A stretch of 6,638 bases of DNA from JAFGMQ01 sp036733345 (GTDB lineage Bacteria > Desulfobacterota > DSM-4660 > Desulfatiglandales > Desulfatiglandaceae). Positions 5,571-6,638 of this stretch are shown in pieces. The DNA lies in the NCBI GenBank assembly GCA_036733345.1, contig DAINAR010000097.1, positions 1 through 6,638 on the forward strand, in the 5' to 3' direction. Position 1 is the first letter of the stretch, and each line of letters opens with the position of its first letter. The notes beneath the pieces were generated by a model, which was given only the letters and a program-made list of their open reading frames with translations, had not been told where the DNA came from and did no database searches. Position numbers and translations under genes: made by a program.

Positions 5571-5801
5571 ATGGAATCTATAGCAAAAGTATTTCAAAAC
5601 GGCCGATCACAGGCGGTACGGCTGCCTAAAGAGTTTCGTTTTAAATGTAATGAAGTAAAAATTACCAAAAAAGGCGATAAGGTGATTCTGGAACCTCTTG
5701 AAAAAAGCAGTTGGCCGGAGGGTTTCTGGGATGCTTTCCCCGTGGATCGGGATTTCAAAACACCTGATGCTTTGGCGGCAAAAGAATTCAGTCTGGATTA
5801 A
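5571..5801 (+). CDS. vapB: VapB-type antitoxin (SpoVT/AbrB-like)
   Basis: A 76-residue antitoxin with an N-terminal SpoVT/AbrB swapped-hairpin DNA-binding domain: AKVFQNGRSQAVRLPKEFRF (5-24), then strands EVKITKKGDKVILEPL (28-43). The C-terminal tail (44-76; SSWPEGFWDAFPVDRDF) carries the aromatic and acidic residues that VapB proteins use to block the PIN toxin. The start is set by a strong Shine-Dalgarno (GAGGTGAT, 5558-5565). The toxin gene begins 11 bases after its stop. It likely represses its own promoter through the inverted repeat at 5525-5549. It appears complete. Confidence 0.9.
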   Translation: MESIAKVFQNGRSQAVRLPKEFRFKCNEVKITKKGDKVILEPLEKSSWPEGFWDAFPVDRDFKTPDALAAKEFSLD

Positions 5802-5812
5802 CCGGGGTAATT

Positions 5813-6217
5813 ATGTATCTGCTTGACACCAATATTATTAGTTACTGGATGTGTGGTGACAAGAGGGTAATCGGTAAGATTAAAAAGCACTCCCCATCAG
5901 ATTTATCTCTATCAACCATTACCTTTGCCGAAATATTATACGGGATAGAAAAATCTCCGATAAAAAAGGTAGAAAGGAGATTCAAAATCAGGCAGATCTC
6001 GTCGTTGTTGCGTCTTTATCCATTTGATGAGGCAGCGGCGCGTGAATATTCCTTTATAAGGGCACAGCTTGAAAAAGAAGGGCTTGTGATCAGTGAAAGA
6101 GACACGCAGATTGCTTCCATAGCCTTAGCAAACAGGCTTATCATTGTAACTCATAATGTAAAGGCATTCGCGCGGGTTGAAAAATTAAATGTCGAGGATT
6201 GGGCAGCCATAACCTGA
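5813..6217 (+). CDS. vapC: VapC-type PIN-domain RNase toxin
   Basis: A 134-residue PIN-domain RNase; characterised VapC relatives cleave tRNA or rRNA and are neutralised by the upstream VapB. Conserved acidic residues are visible: Asp5 in MYLLDTNIISYWM, Glu40 in TITFAEILYGIEKS, and Asp97 in SERDTQIASIALA. The last motif reads VTHNVKAFARV (112-122), with Asn115 at the position often held by Asp or Asn in this subfamily. Length is normal and the end (NVEDWA) is typical. GGGG at 5804-5807 gives a Shine-Dalgarno five bases before the ATG. Unlike the orphan PIN protein upstream it has its antitoxin and intact acidic residues, so it is probably active. The RNA target is unknown. Confidence 0.92.
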   Translation: MYLLDTNIISYWMCGDKRVIGKIKKHSPSDLSLSTITFAEILYGIEKSPIKKVERRFKIRQISSLLRLYPFDEAAAREYSFIRAQLEKEGLVISERDTQIASIALANRLIIVTHNVKAFARVEKLNVEDWAAIT

Positions 6218-6279
6218 GTTTTTGTTCAGGATTATTCAGCCGACCTTTATGCCGTACTGATGATCAATTTTATCTCTGA

Positions 6280-6447
6280 AGCTCGCCTTTCAAGGGAAAG
6301 CATTCGACCCTGGAGCGATATCTGTTAAATATCAATGGGATACGACCAAATTTCATAACTGCAATATCCGATAGACATCCATATAGTCACGCATTATATA
6401 ATATGGGCATATGTGGCCTTTGTTTTATGGGTGTTAAGGAGGTTAAA
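6280..6447 (+). other. Open frame without a start, reading into repeat copy 2
   Basis: After a TGA at 6277-6279 this frame stays open without interruption into the ATG at 6448, in the same frame. It reads STLERYLLNINGIRPNFITA and then ISDRHPYSHALYNMGICGLC, which looks protein-like, but it has no start or Shine-Dalgarno of its own. An HPYS motif near an MG(I/F) faintly recalls GNAT-type proteins. It may be the decayed end of another gene. A TATAAT at 6397-6402 within it could serve as a -10 for copy 2, with a poorly spaced TAGACA (6372-6377, 19 bases). The stretch from 6218 to 6276 holds nothing recognised. Confidence 0.25.
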
Positions 6448-6519
6448 ATGTTGCAGGCAAGATTTATCTGTAAGGAAGATCAGGCGGCCCTCAGGCAGTT
6501 CATTATATTACGAATTTAA
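6429..6519 (+). pseudogene. Repeat copy 2: short ORF, start of an unrecognised gene
   Basis: Homologous to 1845-1987. A perfect Shine-Dalgarno AAGGAGG (6436-6442) stands five bases before ATG 6448. The 23-codon frame reads MLQARFICKEDQAALRQFI and stops at TAA 6517-6519. The +1 frame then stays open from 6506 (YYEFKREIADKKPTRVNSRF) to TAA at 6572-6574, so a frameshift near 6505 may have cut a longer gene. In contrast to copy 1 the start codon is intact. The product may be a truncated gene start or a genuine short peptide; which cannot be told here. Confidence 0.55.
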
Positions 6520-6638
6520 GCGGGAAATTGCCGATAAAAAGCCAACAAGAGTCAACAGTAGATTTGACCCTTAACCTATTACCCAACGGTGTCCAAAAAT
6601 CTACCTCAAAAAGATGCGTAGATTCGCTGTAAAGGCCC
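6520..6638. other. Right-edge non-coding stretch with an inverted repeat
   Basis: No gene is supported apart from the shifted frame of repeat copy 2, which ends at 6574. GTAGATTT (6558-6565) and its exact reverse complement AAATCTAC (6597-6604) form 8-bp arms 31 bases apart. A further GTAGATT occurs at 6618-6624. No run of T follows, so it is not a typical terminator. The role is unknown. Confidence 0.3.

Noticed and set aside
6213..6230. CCTGA/TCAGG hairpin at the vapC stop as a terminator
   Set aside because: A five-base stem with an eight-base loop and no T run after it is too weak.
1..6638. CRISPR array, riboswitch or complete insertion sequence
   Set aside because: No regular spaced repeats, no known riboswitch core and no transposase frame with terminal inverted repeats were seen.

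Overview
The window looks like an accessory region of a Gram-negative bacterium, most likely a Desulfobacterota-type (former Deltaproteobacteria) or similar environmental lineage. That placement is inference from general protein flavour (papain-like secreted peptidase, STELLO-like glycosyltransferase, several type II toxin-antitoxin pairs) and moderate GC; no single marker fixes the taxon. All confident protein genes read on the + strand.

Left edge (1-744): a complete tRNA-Arg(ACG) with encoded CCA is followed at once, on the minus strand, by the decayed C-terminal part of a tyrosine recombinase. It keeps the LGH-type and TTxxY boxes but is broken in frame and lacks the HxxR box. A tRNA plus an integrase remnant is the classic left end of a genomic island. 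The rest up to 744 is non-coding and carries a good sigma70-type promoter for the next gene. Region 745-1824: an exported papain-family (C1A) cysteine peptidase with an intact catalytic set.

Glycan block (1825-4264): a DPM1-like family 2 glycosyltransferase, a STELLO-like (DUF288) putative glycosyltransferase, then a multi-pass membrane protein remnant that looks like a polyprenyl-phosphate-sugar-dependent (GT-C) transferase. The remnant is truncated at both ends and its two halves are joined across a one-base deletion in a C run. Together they could have formed a lipid-linked sugar donor and transfer module that has since lost its membrane transferase.

Toxin-antitoxin block (4239-6217): an orphan PIN-domain protein directly abutting the dead membrane gene, with no antitoxin and a Tyr in place of the last acidic PIN residue; a complete YefM/RelE-type pair with 4-base overlap; a possible minus-strand RelE/HigB-like fragment; and a complete VapBC pair with a perfect 8-bp inverted-repeat operator over its -10 box.

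Two diverged direct copies of an unrecognised gene start (1845-1987 and 6429-6519), each with a strong Shine-Dalgarno, lie 4.6 kb apart on either side of the glycan and toxin-antitoxin blocks. The ordinary annotation does not explain them. Overall the window reads as a decaying island stabilised by toxin-antitoxin modules. No wholly new system is proven; the best leads are the STELLO-like protein with its DPM1-like neighbour and the paired repeat.
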